A DNA stretch of 64,000 bases, from contig NZ_JAWLJU010000002.1 in NCBI RefSeq assembly GCF_037120705.1, positions 310,001-374,000 on the forward strand, in the 5' to 3' direction. The DNA comes from Pseudoalteromonas sp. UG3-2 (GTDB lineage Bacteria > Pseudomonadota > Gammaproteobacteria > Enterobacterales > Alteromonadaceae). The notes beneath the pieces were generated by a model. That model searched no databases, was not told the origin of the DNA, and saw nothing but the letters and a program-made list of their open reading frames with translations. Both the position numbers and the translations under genes were made by a program. Below are positions 7,972-17,668 of the stretch, in pieces; position 1 is the first letter of the stretch, and every line of letters begins with the position of its first letter.

Positions 7972-8949
7972 TTATACTTGATTGACCAATGGCTGACCTT
8001 GTGCGATTGCGGCGAGGTTTTCGCACGTGACCGTGGCGATTTGCTTTAACGCTTCTTTGGTAAAAAAGCCTTGATGTCCGGTAATTAGGACGTTCGGAAA
8101 ACTGACTAAGCGAGAAAACACATCGTCTTGAATTATTTCTTCACTGCGGTTTTTAAAGAACAACTCAGATTCTTGCTCGTAAACATCCAAGCCTAAATAC
8201 CCCAATTGTTTTGACTTTAAGGCGTTAATGCAAGCCTTACTGTCTAATAACGCGCCACGGCTGGTGTTAATTAACATGGCACCGGGTTTCATTTGGGCAA
8301 AGGCCTCCGCGTCGATAATATGATGGGTATGTTCGTTTAACGGGCAGTGCAGGCTGATGATATCCGCTTGTGCTAGCAGGATCTCCAGTGACACTAAGGT
8401 ATAGGGGCCTTCACCAGTATTTGGGTCGTACACCAGCACGTTGGCGCCAAAACCATTGAGGATACGCACCAGCGCTTGACCAATTTTACCACAGCCGATG
8501 ATCCCAACCGTTTTATTATGCAGGTTGAAACCTAACAAGCCATTTAAGTCAAAATTGTCCTCGCGAACGCGGTTGTAGGCTTTGTGCGTTTTACGACTCA
8601 AGGTAAGCATTAAGGCAATACAATGCTCTGCGACAGCTTCTGGGCTGTAGGCGGGGACGCGAACCACGGCAATGCCGTGTTGTTGTGCCGCTTTAATGTC
8701 AACATTATTAAAGCCTGCACAACGTAAAGCAATGGTTTTCACCTCTAGCTTGGCAAGCTCAGCAATAACCTTGGCATTGATGTCATCGTTAACAAAGACA
8801 CACACCGCATCATAACCTTGGCATAATTGTACGGTGTTTTCGTTAAGCGATTCAGCGATAAAGCTAAATTCTAAGGCGGCAATGCCGTGCGCGGCTTGCT
8901 GGAAAAAGGGCACTTCATAGTTTTGCGAGCTGAACAGGGCGACTTTCAT
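7972..8949 (-). CDS. ldhA: D-2-hydroxyacid dehydrogenase, LdhA-like (fermentative D-lactate dehydrogenase)
   Basis: 325 residues, similar in size to E. coli LdhA (329). It reduces pyruvate to D-lactate with NADH if the family assignment holds. The Rossmann GxGxxG loop is at 152-157 (IGCGKIGQA). Catalytic residues are in place: R231 (NTSRGALLDS), E260 (LGLDVYEQES) and H292 (ITGHQGFFT), matching R235, E264 and H296 of E. coli LdhA with a constant offset of four. The start ATG lies 35 bp inside the end of the glutathione peroxidase gene, so the two form one operon with gpx first. I consider the D-lactate function likely but other D-2-hydroxyacids possible. Confidence 0.92.
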   Translation of the reverse strand: MKVALFSSQNYEVPFFQQAAHGIAALEFSFIAESLNENTVQLCQGYDAVCVFVNDDINAKVIAELAKLEVKTIALRCAGFNNVDIKAAQQHGIAVVRVPAYSPEAVAEHCIALMLTLSRKTHKAYNRVREDNFDLNGLLGFNLHNKTVGIIGCGKIGQALVRILNGFGANVLVYDPNTGEGPYTLVSLEILLAQADIISLHCPLNEHTHHIIDAEAFAQMKPGAMLINTSRGALLDSKACINALKSKQLGYLGLDVYEQESELFFKNRSEEIIQDDVFSRLVSFPNVLITGHQGFFTKEALKQIATVTCENLAAIAQGQPLVNQV

Positions 8950-9430
8950 TTTTTAAATGACTCTCTATCACAGGTTTTAACGTTTCAGGTTTCGTTCTAG
9001 GGGCATAACGTGATACTAACATGCCCTCAGAGTTTATTAGAAACTTAGTGAAATTCCACTTTATTGCTCGGTTTTGGGCGATCCCTCGGGTGTGTGATTT
9101 GAGAAAATTAAACAATGGGTGAGCGTCGGGTCCATTGACTTGTGTTTTAGTGCATATTTTAAAGCTCAGATTAAAATGAGTAGAGTAAAACTCTTTGAGC
9201 ATTTCATCTTCCAATGGCTCATTGCGGCCAAACTGGTTGCAAGGAAATGCGAGGATCTCAAAGCCAAAGGGTTGGTACTTCTGATACAGCTTTTCCAGTG
9301 CTGATAATTGCGGTGCAAAACTACATTTACTGGCAATATTAACGATTAAAATAGGCTTGCCAGCTAAAGATTGTAATGGCAAGACCTGACCGTCGATGAG
9401 TTGTGCACTAAAACGATAAATATTTTCCAT
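8915..9430 (-). CDS. Glutathione peroxidase, cysteine type (BtuE/GPx family)
   Basis: 171 residues. The peroxidatic cysteine is C36 in NIASKCSFAPQ, followed by AFPCNQFGRNEP (C64) and IKWNFTKFLI (W125, N126), the residues that form the family's catalytic tetrad. Non-selenium bacterial members generally use thioredoxin more than glutathione and reduce organic or lipid hydroperoxides; that preference is family knowledge, not visible here. There is no signal peptide, so it should be cytosolic. The 3' end overlaps the start of the downstream dehydrogenase gene by 35 bp, with a different frame. Confidence 0.95.
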   Translation of the reverse strand: MENIYRFSAQLIDGQVLPLQSLAGKPILIVNIASKCSFAPQLSALEKLYQKYQPFGFEILAFPCNQFGRNEPLEDEMLKEFYSTHFNLSFKICTKTQVNGPDAHPLFNFLKSHTRGIAQNRAIKWNFTKFLINSEGMLVSRYAPRTKPETLKPVIESHLKNESRPVQLAKL

Positions 9431-9559
9431 CCTTTCAGGCTCCGTGTGTAATATTCATGTTATTCGAGAACTGAGCCGTGTTTTTCATTTGCTATGATTG
9501 CTGGGCTCGGGTATAAAAACTCCATTCTTAATAAGATAACAAGCAAATAGGACAGTTTT

Positions 9560-10447
9560 ATGTCAATCAAAGTCGCATTTTTAGGTTTAGGGGTAATGGG
9601 CTACCCAATGGCAGGCCATTTACACCAAGCTGGCCATCAAGTAACCGTGTATAACCGCACGACAGCGAAAGCCCAACAGTGGCTAAAAGAGTACTCAGGG
9701 AAATTGGCAACGACGCCAAAAGAGGCCGTGGCTGACTGCGACTTTGTGTTTATGTGTGTCGGCAACGATGATGATTTACGCTCTGTGGTGTATGGCGAGC
9801 AAGGTGTTCTAGCTGGCATGAAAGCAGGTGCAATTTTGGTTGATCACACCACAACGTCGGCCAAAGTAGCGCGAGAAATACACCAGTGCGCACAACAGCT
9901 GGCGGTCAGCTTTATTGATGCTCCAGTGTCGGGCGGGCAGGCAGGTGCGGAAAATGGCGTGCTTACGGTGATGGCTGGTGGTGACCAAGAAGCCTTCGCC
10001 AAAGCGCAACCCGTGATGGCCGCTTATGCCCAGTTTAGCCAACTTTTAGGTGATGTTGGCTCAGGTCAGTTATGTAAAATGGTCAACCAAATTTGCATAG
10101 CTGGGGTGGTGCAGGGCCTGGCTGAAGGCTTACACTTTGCCAAAAACGCCGGTCTAGATGGCGAAAAAGTCGTTGAAACCATTGCTAAAGGTGCGGCAGG
10201 CTCATGGCAAATGGAAAACCGCCACAAAACCATGTTGGCAGGGGAGTATGAGTTTGGTTTTGCCGTGGATTGGATGCGTAAAGATTTAGGGATCGCATTG
10301 GATGAAGCGCGCTCTAATGGCTCAAATTTGGCCCTTACGGCGATGGTGGACCAATACTATGCCGATGTGCAAGCCTTAGGTGGTAACCGTTATGATACGT
10401 CTAGCCTATTGGCAAGACTAGACGCCATTCATGAAAAGAAAAGGTAA
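9560..10447 (+). CDS. 3-hydroxyisobutyrate dehydrogenase family oxidoreductase
   Basis: 295 residues. The N-terminal NAD(P) loop FLGLGVMGYPMAGHL (residues 7-21) and YNRT fix the beta-hydroxyacid dehydrogenase family. The substrate loop DAPVSGGQAGAENG (about 120-133) and the catalytic lysine K173 (GSGQLCKMVNQ) are intact, as is the C-terminal DWMRKDLGIALDEA helix. Members oxidise 3-hydroxyisobutyrate, tartronate semialdehyde, L-serine or related acids; the YNRT after the second strand suggests NADP rather than NAD, which would put an Asp there. There is no valine-degradation or glycolate operon around it, so the substrate is open. It is divergent from the glutathione peroxidase operon. Confidence 0.9.
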   Translation: MSIKVAFLGLGVMGYPMAGHLHQAGHQVTVYNRTTAKAQQWLKEYSGKLATTPKEAVADCDFVFMCVGNDDDLRSVVYGEQGVLAGMKAGAILVDHTTTSAKVAREIHQCAQQLAVSFIDAPVSGGQAGAENGVLTVMAGGDQEAFAKAQPVMAAYAQFSQLLGDVGSGQLCKMVNQICIAGVVQGLAEGLHFAKNAGLDGEKVVETIAKGAAGSWQMENRHKTMLAGEYEFGFAVDWMRKDLGIALDEARSNGSNLALTAMVDQYYADVQALGGNRYDTSSLLARLDAIHEKKR

Positions 10448-10461
10448 TTTTAGCCTAGAGA

Positions 10462-11172
10462 TTAGGTTGCTACGTTAACAATATAGGTTTCATATAGCGC
10501 CGGTAAATGTTGCAGGATAGTCTCTTTCCCTGCAACATCGCTGCGTTCTAGCGTGGTGGCAATGGCCGCTATGCTTTGCTCTGGCGCCAATGAGTCGGCA
10601 ACCGCGCGATGACTAATATGCCACGGCTCTGCGGCTACGCCACCGCGGTAACGGTCATAGGGGCGGTAAAAGCCAAAGTCAGCTAAATGTTCATTTAACC
10701 AGTCATTAAACTCGGCCAAATAGCCGCCAGCTTCATACTCCCAAGGCTCAAGTTGCAAGCGCTGTCCTGCGGGAATAAGGTTGCGAGCGTAGACATCAAG
10801 GTCACTACCAAAATGATGGCGGCTGCCTCCTGGTAGCGCCGAGAACAGCATAATGGCGTGAACTTTCTCTAACTCAGAAAGCGCACTGAGGTCCACTTGC
10901 TGCTGAGCTTGGTCATATACCGCTCGGTGGCCATGAAACTTGTTGTTCCAAATGGCTTTTTGGCGCCAAAAGCTGCGGTACGCTGAGGCAATAGCAAAAT
11001 CAAAACCTGCTGCCTTCGCGGCACTGCTAAGGGCACTAAGATCAGCAACAATATGCCGATGGACGTACTGTTTGGTAAATGCAACGAGCGCTGACTCATT
11101 GACACCACAGGCGATACATGCCGATGTTGAAAGGGCATAATTAGCCAAGAAGCTGCTCCAAAATTCGTTCAT
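10462..11172 (-). CDS. M15-family D-Ala-D-Ala carboxypeptidase-like metallopeptidase (VanY type)
   Basis: 236 residues. Zinc ligands and catalytic residues of peptidase family M15B are readable: [11 protein letters not shown] (H119 and D126) and EPWHISH (E182, H185); the upstream [11 protein letters not shown] block is also typical. Such enzymes trim D-Ala from peptidoglycan peptides. No signal peptide is evident at the N-terminus ([23 protein letters not shown]), so export is uncertain; a cytosolic LD/DD-peptidase is an alternative. Its start overlaps the end of dapE by 32 bp, making it the last gene of a chain that supplies diaminopimelate, a peptidoglycan precursor. That context agrees with a cell-wall role. 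Confidence 0.88.
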   Translation of the reverse strand: MNEFWSSFLANYALSTSACIACGVNESALVAFTKQYVHRHIVADLSALSSAAKAAGFDFAIASAYRSFWRQKAIWNNKFHGHRAVYDQAQQQVDLSALSELEKVHAIMLFSALPGGSRHHFGSDLDVYARNLIPAGQRLQLEPWEYEAGGYLAEFNDWLNEHLADFGFYRPYDRYRGGVAAEPWHISHRAVADSLAPEQSIAAIATTLERSDVAGKETILQHLPALYETYIVNVAT

Positions 11173-12268
11173 AAATAAGCGCTAACTGCTCTAGGTCGTC
11201 ACAACTGACGCACTCATCTACTTGATGAATAGTGGCATTGATTGGGCCTAACTCAATCACCTTACACCCGGTTTGTGCAATAAAGCGACCATCAGAGGTG
11301 CCACCGGATGTTTCCGGTGTACAAGTTAACCCAGTGACGTCTTTGATTGCTTCAAGGGTGACGTCGAGTAACGGCCCCGGCTCGGTTAAAAAGGGCTGAC
11401 CATTGACTATCCAATCTAGCTCATAACACAGCTGATGTTGGTTAAGGATATCCACTACGCGTTGTTGCAGCTGCTCGGCGGTCACCTCGGTGCTAAAGCG
11501 GAAATTAAACTGGATCTCTAGCTCGCCAGGAATAACATTACCAGCACCGGTACCACCATTAATGTTTGACACTTGAAAGCTGGTTGCGGGGAAAAACGCA
11601 TTGCCCTCATCCCAATGAGTTTGACTGAGCTCGGCCAAAGCCGGTGCAGCAAGATGGATGGGGTTGATTGCTAGGTGCGGATAGGCAACATGGCCTTGCT
11701 TGCCTAACACTTTTAAATGGCCAGTTAACGAGCCTCGGCGGCCATTTTTGACCACGTCACCGAGTTTATCACGGGAAGAAGGTTCACCCACTAAGCACAT
11801 ATCAATCTTTTCGTGTCGCGCTTCGAGGAGATCCACCACCTTTGTGGTGCCATTAATAAACGGGCCTTCTTCATCTGACGTGATTAAAAAAGAGAGAGAG
11901 CCCTTGTGATCTGGGTGCTTTTGTATAAAGCGCTCTGTGGCAACCACCATGGCAGCGAGCGAGCCTTTCATGTCGGCAGCACCACGACCGTGTAACATAC
12001 CGTCTTTTATCGTGGCTGCAAAAGGAGGGTGCTGCCAACGGGCGGTATCACCTACCGGCACAACGTCGGTGTGACCAGCAAAACAAAAATGTGGCCCTTG
12101 AGTCCCTTTACGTGCCCAAGTATTGAGGGTATCAACAAAAAAATGCTCTTCAATGGTAAAGCCTAAGCGGCTTAACCGTTCATTGATCAGGGCTTGGCAA
12201 CCGGCATCTTCAGGGGTGATGGAAGCGCGTTGTATTAATGCCTGGGCTAACGCGATGACCTCACTCAT
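11141..12268 (-). CDS. dapE: Succinyl-diaminopimelate desuccinylase
   Basis: 375 residues, the family's usual length. DapE hydrolyses N-succinyl-L,L-diaminopimelate in the lysine/peptidoglycan precursor pathway using two zinc ions. Metal ligands and the general base are present: H66 and D68 in [11 protein letters not shown]99 in [10 protein letters not shown]133-E134 in TSDEEGPFI, and the C-terminal [12 protein letters not shown] histidine. The ATG overlaps the YffB stop by 4 bp (ATGA), as in enterobacteria where yffB precedes dapE. No signal peptide; cytosolic. Confidence 0.98.
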   Translation of the reverse strand: MSEVIALAQALIQRASITPEDAGCQALINERLSRLGFTIEEHFFVDTLNTWARKGTQGPHFCFAGHTDVVPVGDTARWQHPPFAATIKDGMLHGRGAADMKGSLAAMVVATERFIQKHPDHKGSLSFLITSDEEGPFINGTTKVVDLLEARHEKIDMCLVGEPSSRDKLGDVVKNGRRGSLTGHLKVLGKQGHVAYPHLAINPIHLAAPALAELSQTHWDEGNAFFPATSFQVSNINGGTGAGNVIPGELEIQFNFRFSTEVTAEQLQQRVVDILNQHQLCYELDWIVNGQPFLTEPGPLLDVTLEAIKDVTGLTCTPETSGGTSDGRFIAQTGCKVIELGPINATIHQVDECVSCDDLEQLALIYERILEQLLG

Positions 12269-12615
12269 AATGCCAATATCTCATCGTATTGTGGCGCTTT
12301 ATAGCCCAAGTGATATTGGCCTTGATGACATAAAATAGGCCGCTTTATCATTGCTGGAGCTGCTAACATATGCGCTTTTGCCGTGTCGGCGTTGAGGTTT
12401 TGTTTGTCTTCGTCAGACAGCGCACGGTAGGTTGTTCCGCGCTTATTGAGGACATTTTCCCAGCCGAGTTGATCAATAAAGGTTTGCAATAATTCGGCAT
12501 CTAAACCGTCTTTGCGATAGTCGTGAAAAGTAAACTCAACATTGTGTTGTTGTAGGTGTTTTTTGGCTTTTTTAATGGTATCGCAGTTGCTGATCCCGTA
12601 CATAATTGTGGTCAT
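12265..12615 (-). CDS. yffB: ArsC/Spx-family protein YffB
   Basis: 116 residues from ATG 12613-12615; a longer frame exists but the family begins with M-x-x-M/[13 protein letters not shown], as here ([19 protein letters not shown]). It has the thioredoxin-like ArsC fold with the single N-terminal cysteine (C11) and the NKRGTTYR and AMIKRPIL blocks. Despite the ArsC name, E. coli YffB is thought to act as a GSH-dependent thiol reductase rather than an arsenate reductase. It is coupled at both ends by ATGA overlaps, to the EIIA-like gene upstream and dapE downstream. Confidence 0.93.
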   Translation of the reverse strand: MTTIMYGISNCDTIKKAKKHLQQHNVEFTFHDYRKDGLDAELLQTFIDQLGWENVLNKRGTTYRALSDEDKQNLNADTAKAHMLAAPAMIKRPILCHQGQYHLGYKAPQYDEILAL

Positions 12616-13124
12616 AAAGCACATGCCCTTGCTATGGTAATTATCGGCTCTTTCGCCGCAGTGACTTGTTTTAATGGATAATAACATGCTCCCAGTTTTT
12701 GTGCATTGAGCAGCACAATGGCACCTACGCATTTGGCTTCTTGCAGTGGCACATCATAAAAACATAAGGGCTCAGCTAGGCGTATTTGAGTTTTGCCAAA
12801 ACTGTTGGCTTTGAGTAACTCGGGCTTGGTGAACTCACTGCTTAATGCCAAACTCAGAAGCATTTTTAAGCCATTACTGGCGGTGATAAGGTATTCGCAG
12901 CTGTCTTTTCTAATCTGCTCAAGGGTGCCATTACAAGGTGATAGCAGCAGTGGCACGTTCATCTTAACGCACACGCCAGCACCTAACATGCCAGTCGCAA
13001 TGGCCGCATTAGGGTGTGCTGCCAGCGGCAAAACTTTTCCCGAAAACGGGCTCGGAATGTGCGCTATGGGGTTAGCTATTTGGGTGATTGGACGATAATT
13101 AATTGCCGGACTCAGTGCTATCAA
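12612..13124 (-). CDS. EIIA-Glc-like protein lacking both active-site histidines
   Basis: 170 residues from a TTG start (13122-13124) that overlaps the upstream TGA by 4 bp. The sequence can be aligned end to end, by eye, with E. coli Crr: SPFSGKVLPL with APLSGEIVNI, GMLGAGVCVK with KIVGDGIAIK, SPCNGTLEQI with APVDGTIGKI, FYDVPLQEAK with EFDLPLLEEK, and EPIITIAR with TPVIRIKK. In that alignment the phospho-acceptor H90 falls on S91 and the assisting H75 on C76. It therefore looks like an EIIA fold that cannot be phosphorylated in the usual way. No EIIBC, HPr or EI gene is adjacent; the partners are an ACT-domain gene, yffB and dapE. A ligand-binding or regulatory role is inference only. Confidence 0.75.
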   Translation of the reverse strand: MIALSPAINYRPITQIANPIAHIPSPFSGKVLPLAAHPNAAIATGMLGAGVCVKMNVPLLLSPCNGTLEQIRKDSCEYLITASNGLKMLLSLALSSEFTKPELLKANSFGKTQIRLAEPLCFYDVPLQEAKCVGAIVLLNAQKLGACYYPLKQVTAAKEPIITIARACAL

Positions 13125-13501
13125 AGTAGTAAATATCCATCTTTTTTGAGGGCATTCATAGCGGCTTGTATTTGGCTTTCTTTTACCAAAATATAGTCTG
13201 TGTCGTAGGTCGACAAGGTAAAAATAGAGACGTTGGCTTTAGCCAAGACGCCGGAAATATTCGCCATGATCCCAGTTAAAGAAAAGCCTAATGGCCCGAG
13301 TACCTCAAGTGCTCGCCAGTGACTTTCTGCTGCCAAACTATCGACATTGATATCAGAACTACACACGATAGACAGCTCGTCTTCGGTTTTCGCTATAAAG
13401 TACAGTTCGCTGCGCAATACGGCCTGTGGAACTGTGGCATCACAATCCAAGCTGTGAATAGTAAATTCTTGTTCTAGCAGTTGTAATGTTTGCTTTGACA
13501 T
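13121..13501 (-). CDS. ACT-domain protein (ACT_7 / CASTOR-like family)
   Basis: 126 residues from ATG 13499-13501 (a GTG one codon upstream is possible; GGGAAG precedes both). The C-terminal half has the ACT_7 hallmark: GPLGFSLTGIMANISGVLAKANVSIFTLSTYDTDYILVK in consecutive blocks, of which LTGI, SIFTLSTYDTDY and ILVKE are nearly invariant in this family. The N-terminal half carries ELSIVCSSD, the other conserved piece. Such stand-alone ACT proteins are presumed amino-acid sensors; the ligand is unknown. It heads the overlapping chain ACT - EIIA-like - yffB - dapE - M15 peptidase, so a link to lysine/diaminopimelate supply is a reasonable guess, not a demonstration. It is not GcvR, which has two complete ACT domains. 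Confidence 0.85.
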   Translation of the reverse strand: MSKQTLQLLEQEFTIHSLDCDATVPQAVLRSELYFIAKTEDELSIVCSSDINVDSLAAESHWRALEVLGPLGFSLTGIMANISGVLAKANVSIFTLSTYDTDYILVKESQIQAAMNALKKDGYLLL

Positions 13502-13629
13502 CACCTTCCCTTTTCAAACCAGCTATGATTATCAGTGTATTTTCGGCTGTTTAGCTTAATTATAGTATAGCGAAGTGGGGGTAAAGACCAGCGAAAATCA
13601 AGGGCAATTGGCGCGGTGGCAGCGGTTAC

Positions 13630-13660
13630 TTAAGCCAGGCAGTGACCCTGCCTGGCTTAA
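13630..13660 (-). terminator. 13-bp perfect inverted repeat at the end of pta
   Basis: TTAAGCCAGGCAG (13630-13642) and CTGCCTGGCTTAA (13648-13660) form a perfect stem with a 5-nt loop, directly after the pta stop codon. There is no U-tract on the minus strand, so it may stabilise the 3' end rather than terminate by itself. Confidence 0.55.
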
Positions 13661-13665
13661 GTGAT

Positions 13666-15813
13666 TTACTCAACGATTTGAGTGGCTTGAATTGCGGTTA
13701 AGGCTATGGTGTAGACAATATCATCCACTAACGCGCCACGACTTAAGTCATTTACAGGTTTTCTCATGCCTTGCAGCATCGGACCTATGCTGATTAAGTC
13801 GGCACTGCGCTGCACGGCCTTGTAAGTGGTATTACCGGTGTTCAGATCTGGGAAGACAAACACAGTGGCTTTACCCGCTACTTTACTGTTTGGTGCCTTC
13901 TTGCGAGCAACATTTTCCATGATTGCGGCGTCGTATTGCAATGGACCATCAATGTCGAGATCCGGTCGTTTTTGCTGCGCAATTTCGGTGGCGGCTCGCA
14001 CTTTTTCTACGTCGGCGCCTTGCCCCGAAGTACCCGTGCTGTAGCTTATCATCGCCACTCGCGGCTCAATGCCAAACGCCGCCGCTGAATCCGCCGACTG
14101 AATGGCAATATCCGCCAGTTGCTCCGCCGTTGGGTCTGGGTTAATGGCACAGTCACCATAAACCAACACCTGATCTGGCAACAACATGAAAAACACTGAG
14201 CTCACTAACGAAGCGCCGGGCGCCGTTTTGATCAACTGCAATGGAGGGCGAATGGTATTGGCAGTGGTATTAACGGCACCAGACACCAGGCCGTCTACCT
14301 GACCTTGTGCCAGCATCATAGTACCTAAGACCACATTGTCTTGTAATTGCTCTTCGGCAACCACTTCGGTTAAGCCTTTGCCTTTTCGCAACTCCACCAT
14401 AGGTGCAATGTATTTATTCACTTCCTGCTCTGGCGATAAGATGGTGACGTTTTCATTGAGCTCAACCCCTTGCTGCGCAGCGATCCGCTCGATTTCTTCG
14501 CGATCACCTAACAACACGGTTTTGGCGATGTTACGTTCACCACAAATGGCTGCCGCTTTAATGGTTCGCGGTTCGTTGCCTTCAGGTAAAACAATGGTTT
14601 TTTGTGCTTTACGAGCCAGATCCGTTAACAAGAAGCGAAACGCTGGCGGCGATAATTTACGCGTTTTCGCCACGCCTTGCGCTAGCGTTTCTAACCATTC
14701 ACTGTCGATGTGTGAGGCGTTATGCAGCTTTACTTTCTCTATGCGCTGCTCATCGTCACTGGGCACTTCCATATTAAAGTTATGCAGCAATAATGAGGTG
14801 CGCCAGGTATCAGCATCGGTGGCAAGGATTGGTAAGCCAGTGGCCATAGCTTGCTCACATAAGGTCATGATTTTTTCTTCTGGGCGGAAGCCGCCGGTGA
14901 GCAAAATGGCACCAATTTTAGTGCCGTTCATGGCGGATAAGCAGGCTGCAACGAGAATATCCGAGCGATCCCCTGGAGTCACTAATAAAGCACCCGGGGT
15001 GAAGTGGTTAAGAATGTTTGACACCGTGCGAGCACAGAAGGTAACGCGACGGAGGCGACGATGCTCCATGTCACCAGCATTAATCACTTCGGCTTTCAGA
15101 TAATTACTAAGATCGATGACTCGTGGCGCAACCAGGTCAAAATCCCAAGGAATTGAGCCCAGTAATTGAAAAGGATGCTTTCTAAAAATAGGCAATGAAG
15201 CCAAGCGGTTCAGTTCGTTATCCAGTTCGTCGGCGTTGTATTGATCGACCAAGTCGGCGCGCGCGCGGCCATCTTCATCCAGCGGAGCGTTAACTTTATT
15301 GAAAATGCAGCCCAACACTCGTGGGTGATCCACGCCACCATAGTTGCCTGCAGCGATTTCCAAACGGTCTTCTATTTCATCGATGGAGTCGTTACCTGGA
15401 GTTAAAACGAAGACGATCTCGGCGCCCAGCGTTTGCGCTATTTCTCGATTGACTCGTCCAGCGTACGGTTGCCTTCTGGTTGGCACCATGCCTTCAATAA
15501 TGGCCACTTCGTCCGCTTGCACGGCACTTTCAAAGCGTTCAACAATCTCTTCTAATAAATCGTCGCCTTTACCATCGCCGATCATTTGCTCGGCATAACT
15601 TAAATCGAATGGAGTCGGTGGCGCAATAGGAGAGCCATGTTGCACAATCAGAGTGGATTTTTCTGGGCCTAAGTCATCTTTGCGTGGTTGTGCAATGGGT
15701 TTGAAAAAGTTGACCTTGACTGCTTTTTGTTCCAAAGCACGAACAATACCAACCGACACCGAGGTTAAGCCAACACCGGTAGATATTGGGATCAGCATAA
15801 TACGACGACCCAT
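13666..15813 (-). CDS. pta: Phosphate acetyltransferase (long form)
   Basis: 715 residues, the long enterobacterial type. Pta interconverts acetyl-CoA and acetyl phosphate; with AckA it forms the overflow acetate pathway. The N-terminal part is a P-loop-like DRTGG/AAA_26 region ([24 protein letters not shown]), the middle a DRTGG domain (about 220-340), and the C-terminal 320 residues the catalytic PTA domain ([64 protein letters not shown]). The start ATG 15811-15813 has AGGAGC 7 nt upstream; it is 2 bp downstream of the ackA stop, so the two are one operon. Confidence 0.98.
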   Translation of the reverse strand: MGRRIMLIPISTGVGLTSVSVGIVRALEQKAVKVNFFKPIAQPRKDDLGPEKSTLIVQHGSPIAPPTPFDLSYAEQMIGDGKGDDLLEEIVERFESAVQADEVAIIEGMVPTRRQPYAGRVNREIAQTLGAEIVFVLTPGNDSIDEIEDRLEIAAGNYGGVDHPRVLGCIFNKVNAPLDEDGRARADLVDQYNADELDNELNRLASLPIFRKHPFQLLGSIPWDFDLVAPRVIDLSNYLKAEVINAGDMEHRRLRRVTFCARTVSNILNHFTPGALLVTPGDRSDILVAACLSAMNGTKIGAILLTGGFRPEEKIMTLCEQAMATGLPILATDADTWRTSLLLHNFNMEVPSDDEQRIEKVKLHNASHIDSEWLETLAQGVAKTRKLSPPAFRFLLTDLARKAQKTIVLPEGNEPRTIKAAAICGERNIAKTVLLGDREEIERIAAQQGVELNENVTILSPEQEVNKYIAPMVELRKGKGLTEVVAEEQLQDNVVLGTMMLAQGQVDGLVSGAVNTTANTIRPPLQLIKTAPGASLVSSVFFMLLPDQVLVYGDCAINPDPTAEQLADIAIQSADSAAAFGIEPRVAMISYSTGTSGQGADVEKVRAATEIAQQKRPDLDIDGPLQYDAAIMENVARKKAPNSKVAGKATVFVFPDLNTGNTTYKAVQRSADLISIGPMLQGMRKPVNDLSRGALVDDIVYTIALTAIQATQIVE

Positions 15814-15815
15814 GA

Positions 15816-17015
15816 TTAAGCTCCTGTTGCTAGTTTCGCTGCGTCATCGGCGATGACCCATTCTTCATTGGTGGGCACCACCATGGCGAGGGGGCTTTGT
15901 GCGGCATCGGTGATAATGCCTTGAGCGCCAAAACGCGCTGCAAGGTTGGCCTCTTGATTGATTTCCATGCCGAGGTAACTTAAGTATGCTACTACCTTGG
16001 CACGGATCACGTCTGAGTTCTCGCCAATTCCACCGGTAAACACCAGGGCATCAAGGCCACGCAATGGTACTAAGAAGCTGGCAATTTGCTTTGCTAGGCG
16101 ATAACAGAAAATATCCAGTGCCAACTTGGCTTGCGGGTGCTCTTTTTGTGCCGCTTCTTCAATGGTGCGACAATCGTTAGACAAACCACTGATCCCCAAT
16201 AAACCACTCTGTTTATTTAATAAGGTATCGATTTGCTGCGCCGAATAGTTAAGTTGGTGGACTAAGAAGGAAAATAAGCCCGGGTCGATATCGCCACTGC
16301 GAGTGCCCATCACCAAACCTTCAAGCGGGGTAAGTCCCATACTGGTATCGATGGATTGACCATCTTTGATGGCAGCTACCGAGCAACCATTGCCTAAATG
16401 CGCGGTAATAATACGTGAAGGCTTATCTTTTAAGCCTAAAATCTCAATTGCCTGTGCCGATACATAAGCATGACTGGTGCCATGGAAACCATAGCGACGC
16501 ACTCCGTGGTCTTGATACAGCGAATAAGGTAGAGCATATAAGTAGGCTATTTGATCCATACTTTGGTGAAAGGCCGTATCAAACACTGCAACTTGAGGTA
16601 AGTGAGCAAAAGCCTTTTGTGCAGCCTCTATGCCTAATAAGTTGGCAGGGTTGTGCAGCGGCGCCAAACTTGACGTTTCTTGAATGGCCTCGATCACTGA
16701 GCGGTCTATCAAAACAGAATGAGTAAAGCGTTCGCCACCATGCACAACGCGGTGCCCAACAGCGACTAGGTTAGCGTCAAGAGCGAGGTCTTTGATGAGT
16801 TTAACTAGGGTCGCAATAGCGACTTGGTGGGCATCGCCGCTGTTAAGCGGAATAACGCTTTTGGTGCCTTGGTACTTGTATTTGATTTGTGGTACTTGAT
16901 CGGCGAGGCGCTCGGCGAGGCCAGATAAAATTTCTTCGCCAGTTTCACTATCGATGATGGCGAATTTGAGACTAGAACTACCACAATTTAGAACCAAAAC
17001 ATGCTGAGATGACAT
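15816..17015 (-). CDS. ackA: Acetate kinase
   Basis: 399 residues from ATG 17013-17015, which has GGAAAG about 6 nt upstream and gives the family N-terminus [21 protein letters not shown]; an upstream ATG at 17036 is less likely. AckA makes ATP and acetate from acetyl phosphate. Signature blocks are present: [51 protein letters not shown] and [14 protein letters not shown]. It is followed by pta with a 2-bp gap. The divergent neighbour yfbV is the same as in E. coli, a conserved block. Confidence 0.98.
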   Translation of the reverse strand: MSSQHVLVLNCGSSSLKFAIIDSETGEEILSGLAERLADQVPQIKYKYQGTKSVIPLNSGDAHQVAIATLVKLIKDLALDANLVAVGHRVVHGGERFTHSVLIDRSVIEAIQETSSLAPLHNPANLLGIEAAQKAFAHLPQVAVFDTAFHQSMDQIAYLYALPYSLYQDHGVRRYGFHGTSHAYVSAQAIEILGLKDKPSRIITAHLGNGCSVAAIKDGQSIDTSMGLTPLEGLVMGTRSGDIDPGLFSFLVHQLNYSAQQIDTLLNKQSGLLGISGLSNDCRTIEEAAQKEHPQAKLALDIFCYRLAKQIASFLVPLRGLDALVFTGGIGENSDVIRAKVVAYLSYLGMEINQEANLAARFGAQGIITDAAQSPLAMVVPTNEEWVIADDAAKLATGA

Positions 17016-17167
17016 AATGACTTTCCGTTTTGACAATTACAGTTATTGCGTATTAAGCTTAAAGCTATAGCGCATACAAGCTACGCATTTAGACTAAGGT
17101 ATCGTTGACATTAAAGACGTTAATTTTACCGCATTTTTTATATAAAAGTTAGCACCTAGGAGTTATG

Positions 17168-17614
17168 ATGCAAAAAAGTCTTATTTCGCAAGTGCAACTT
17201 GGACGTCAATACTCGAAAGAGTGGCCTATGCGCAAGGAGCTGGCACCGCTATTCCCTGAATTTAGGGTAATAAAGGCGACCGAGCTGGCATTAAACACCA
17301 TGCCAATGTTGGCAGTATTTACGCTGTTTTTGCAAACCACCCATCTGGGATGGCAGTACTTACCGCAAGCAATAGCGATTGCCTTGTTCTTTTTATCGTT
17401 ACCAGTGCAAGGCTTATTGTGGCTAGGTAAACGGGCTGAAACCCCACTAAGTCCAGCCTTGTATTCGTGGTACACCGAGCTCCATCAAAAAATGGTGGCA
17501 CAAGGGTATGACACGCCATTGTCATCTCGTAAACCCCGCTATCGCGAATTAGCGCGACTGCTAAAAGACATGTTTGATAAAATGGACAAAGCCTTTACCA
17601 AAGAAAACCTGTAG
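17168..17614 (+). CDS. yfbV: YfbV family inner-membrane protein (UPF0208/DUF412)
   Basis: 148 residues. Alignment by eye with E. coli YfbV is good: GRQYSKEWPMRKELAP with GQHYSKTWPLEKRLAP, FRVIKAT with NRVIKMT, and LPVQGLLWLGKRAETPLSP with LPMQGLWWLGKRSVTPLPP. Two hydrophobic segments (about 45-60 and 68-88) separate short cytosolic ends. I chose the second of two adjacent ATG codons because AGGAG is then 5 nt away rather than 2. Its position divergent from ackA-pta matches enterobacteria. Its molecular function is not established. Confidence 0.93.
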   Translation: MQKSLISQVQLGRQYSKEWPMRKELAPLFPEFRVIKATELALNTMPMLAVFTLFLQTTHLGWQYLPQAIAIALFFLSLPVQGLLWLGKRAETPLSPALYSWYTELHQKMVAQGYDTPLSSRKPRYRELARLLKDMFDKMDKAFTKENL

Positions 17615-17646
17615 TTGGTAATAATAAACTGCTAGGTGAACTCGTC

Positions 17647-17668
17647 AGGCTGCTACCCACAGCAGCCT
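17647..17668. terminator. Small inverted repeat between convergent yfbV and rlmA
   Basis: AGGCTGCT (17647-17654) pairs with AGCAGCCT (17661-17668); the rlmA stop codon is embedded in the stem. There is no distinct U-tract. It is the only structure in the 52-bp convergent gap. Confidence 0.35.

Noticed and set aside
14336..15103. 255-residue open frame on the + strand inside pta
   Set aside because: It lies antisense to the well-conserved pta coding sequence, has no ribosome site and an amino-acid composition rich in Ser/Arg typical of a shadow frame.
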